NCBI GenBank assembly: GCA_903843315.1 | Contig: CAIMPQ010000143.1 | Span: 1-8,126 of the forward strand | Source of the DNA: an uncultured beta proteobacterium | GTDB lineage: Bacteria > Pseudomonadota > Gammaproteobacteria > Burkholderiales > Burkholderiaceae | Direction of reading: 5' to 3' | Length of the DNA: 8,126 nucleotides | Made by a program: the position numbers and the translations under genes | Shown here: in pieces, positions 6,457 through 8,126 of the stretch | Layout of the letters: each line of letters opens with the position of its first letter | Numbering within the stretch: the first letter of the stretch is position 1 | Notes under the pieces: model-generated | The model's input: the letters and a program-made list of their open reading frames with translations, nothing else | The model's database searches: none | Told to the model about the DNA's origin: nothing

Positions 6457-7232
6457 AACTAAACTCTGTTGCTCCACAAGAAGGCTATGCCTGGATAAGG
6501 CAAGGCATTTGGCTATTCAAGCAGAATCCCTTGGGCTTCTTGATGCTCGTCTTTATGTATATATTTGTTGCGCAGCTAGCCGTGATTATTCCGATCATTG
6601 GTGTATTTGCTGTTCTCCTGTTTACACCAACTCTTGCAGTTGGCTTTATGACCGCTTGTCGTCAAGCCATTCAAAAAGAGCGCATCAGACCGACGGTATA
6701 TTTGATCGCGCTGCAATCAGGCCAACTCATTCGTAAGCGCATCCTGCAGTTAGGCCTCATTTATGCCGCACTTATTTTGCTGTTGAGCTTTATTTTGAGT
6801 CTTGTAGTGGATTTTGAATTGCTGCTTCCATTAATGACTAGCGATAAACCCATTACACCTGAGGCACTCCGTCAAATCTATCTGGTTCTTTTCTTTGGTG
6901 CGATTCTGTACATACCTGTAGCCATGCTCATGTGGTTCTCACCAGTACTAGTAGCGTGGGCTGATATGTCTGTTCCACAAGCAATCTTTTCTAGCTATTT
7001 GGCTTGCTGGAAAAACAAGGCAGCCTTCTTCTTATATCTCGCTATCTGGAGCGCTATCTTAATTGCCATACCGCTAACGATTGGTATGCTCTTTGATGCT
7101 ATGGACTTGGGCCAAGCAGCTTCATTCATCGTAGCGCCTCTCTCGATGGCAGGCTTAACCGTGATGCACTGCTCTTTCTATGCAACCTGGAAAGCCTGCT
7201 TCACAGAAGACGAAGTCGTTCTGCCCACTTAA
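6453..7232 (+). CDS. BPSS1780-like multi-pass inner-membrane protein of unknown function
   Basis: A 259-residue hydrophobic protein with about six membrane segments (roughly 28-46, 46-66, 98-119, 143-162, 189-212 and 221-242). It opens with a short cytoplasmic-looking stretch (VAPQEGYAWIRQGIWLFKQNP) shared with the BPSS1780 family of betaproteobacterial membrane proteins. The pattern of an amphipathic start, a helical hairpin, a basic loop (RQAIQKERIRP, 70-80) and then two more helix pairs fits that family. No catalytic or transport motif can be recognised, and the function is unknown. Its ATG overlaps the thrB TGA (ATGA at 6453-6456), it has no Shine-Dalgarno site of its own, and it is therefore probably translated by reinitiation after thrB. 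It ends 11 bases before the stop of the convergent uvrD. It could be a homoserine/threonine-related membrane protein by context only, which is weak evidence. Confidence 0.85.
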   Translation: MKLNSVAPQEGYAWIRQGIWLFKQNPLGFLMLVFMYIFVAQLAVIIPIIGVFAVLLFTPTLAVGFMTACRQAIQKERIRPTVYLIALQSGQLIRKRILQLGLIYAALILLLSFILSLVVDFELLLPLMTSDKPITPEALRQIYLVLFFGAILYIPVAMLMWFSPVLVAWADMSVPQAIFSSYLACWKNKAAFFLYLAIWSAILIAIPLTIGMLFDAMDLGQAASFIVAPLSMAGLTVMHCSFYATWKACFTEDEVVLPT

Positions 7233-7243
7233 CAAGTATCAAC

Positions 7244-8126
7244 TTAGTCAATCGCAGCTAGCTTGGCAATGCTTAGTTGCAACCACTTCACGCCGTGGCG
7301 CTTAAAGTTCACTTGAGCACGTGCATCCACATCTACGCCTTCTAAGCCTGTAACCCGGCCTTCGCCAAATTTCGTATGAAAAACGTTTTGACCAATCGTG
7401 AATGGGTAATCCCCACGCGGTGGTGAGGCCATTCTTTTGACTTCAGTCGAAGCTGAACCAATCCGCTTAGTGGGTTTTTGCCGATCACTACCAGAATCAA
7501 AGAAATCATTCGACTCATATTCACGTTGACGGGTATAGCCATCTTGCCAAGTAGCTCCTGATCTTGTGCTGCCACCCCAACGAGCATCTTTGGCCTTTGG
7601 TGTAAGCCACTTCAATGAGTCAGCTGGTAACTCTTCTAAGAACCGTGAAGGCATGTTGTAGCGAACCTGGCCATGCAGCATGCGAGATTGGGTATGCGAT
7701 AAATACAGGCGTTCTTTGGCGCGCGTAATGGCTACATACATCAAACGACGTTCTTCCTCTAAACCATTTTGCTCATTAATGCTGTTTTCATGGGGGAATA
7801 AGCCTTCTTCAAGACCAGTAATAAATACCGAGGTGAACTCCAGGCCTTTTGCTGAGTGCACTGTCATCAACTGAACAGCATCTTGCCCAGCTTGAGCCTG
7901 GTTATCTCCCGCCTCCAAAGAAGCATGGGATAGGAATGCGGCCAATGGGGAAACTTCCACCACGCCTGGCGCATTTTCTCCTGGTAGCATTGCTGCAGTT
8001 GCATCTTGCCCGTAACCCTCTTCTGCAATAAATGCAGTGGCAGCATTAATTAATTCTTGTAAGTTCTCCACACGATCCTGTCCTTCACGCTCAGAGAGAT
8101 AGTGCTGAATCAAGCCGCTATGCTGA
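7244..8126 (-). CDS. uvrD: DNA helicase II (UvrD/PcrA type), C-terminal part; start beyond the right edge
   Basis: This is the 3' end of a superfamily 1 3'-to-5' helicase that displaces the excised oligonucleotide and UvrC in nucleotide excision repair and acts in mismatch repair. The frame stays open to base 8126, so the gene enters from the right; a TTG at 8113 is only an internal codon. Counting from that codon, VENLQEL (15-21) is the family's 2B/2A junction sequence. QLMTVHSAKGLEF (81-93) and GLEEGLFPH (100-108) cover motif V and its flank, and EEERRLMYVAITRAKERL (119-136) is motif VI with its arginine finger region. A polar, poorly conserved linker (about 175-235) leads to a Tudor-like C-terminal domain (FHTKFGEGRV and ARAQVNF, 245-270), which in PcrA/UvrD contacts RNA polymerase. 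This tail separates it from Rep. It runs into the BPSS1780-like gene end to end. Confidence 0.95.
   Translation of the reverse strand, partial: QHSGLIQHYLSEREGQDRVENLQELINAATAFIAEEGYGQDATAAMLPGENAPGVVEVSPLAAFLSHASLEAGDNQAQAGQDAVQLMTVHSAKGLEFTSVFITGLEEGLFPHENSINEQNGLEEERRLMYVAITRAKERLYLSHTQSRMLHGQVRYNMPSRFLEELPADSLKWLTPKAKDARWGGSTRSGATWQDGYTRQREYESNDFFDSGSDRQKPTKRIGSASTEVKRMASPPRGDYPFTIGQNVFHTKFGEGRVTGLEGVDVDARAQVNFKRHGVKWLQLSIAKLAAID

Noticed and set aside
7256..7263. AGCTAGCT palindrome near the uvrD stop as a possible terminator
   Set aside because: There is no loop, no T-run, and it is within uvrD coding sequence; an 8-base palindrome is expected by chance.

Overview
The window looks like a chromosomal housekeeping region of a betaproteobacterium, most likely a small-genome member of the Burkholderiaceae of the Polynucleobacter type. 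This rests on moderate GC (mid-40s percent by eye), very dense gene packing (about 98% coding), the wording of the proteins (type II homoserine kinase, BPSS1780-like membrane protein, UvrD with a Burkholderiales-style C-terminus) and the gene order. The taxonomic call is inference from family resemblance, not from a search. I see no tRNA, rRNA, CRISPR array, insertion sequence, integrase or other mark of a mobile or accessory region.

Layout, left to right. The 3' part of a two-domain sulfurtransferase (+, 1-450) enters from the left edge and converges, with a 4-base overlap of stop codons, on a minus-strand block. In transcription order that block is polA (DNA polymerase I, 4963-2126), a Tat-exported dienelactone-hydrolase-family protein (2103-1228) and a ZIP metal transporter (1220-447), with gaps of 22 and 7 bases. 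It is probably one transcript, although the hydrolase has its own strong ribosome binding site. An 82-base divergent intergenic region (4964-5045) separates polA from a plus-strand block: a small exported DUF2782-like protein (5046-5459), thrB homoserine kinase (5479-6456) and a six-helix BPSS1780-like membrane protein (6453-7232). The last two overlap in ATGA. The plus block then converges, with an 11-base gap, on the C-terminal part of uvrD (DNA helicase II), which leaves the window at the right edge.

Functionally this is a mixture. Pol I and UvrD work together in the resynthesis and displacement steps of nucleotide excision repair. ThrB belongs to threonine biosynthesis. The sulfurtransferase handles mercaptopyruvate or cyanide-type sulfur transfer. 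The ZIP protein moves divalent metal. The dienelactone-hydrolase-like protein acts on an unknown ester or lactone, probably in the periplasm. The least understood genes are the DUF2782-like exported protein beside polA and thrB, the BPSS1780-like membrane protein coupled to thrB, and the Tat-exported hydrolase behind polA. I do not see a convincing new defence, mobile or regulatory system here. The findings are modest points about linkage, export, translation starts and compact gene junctions.
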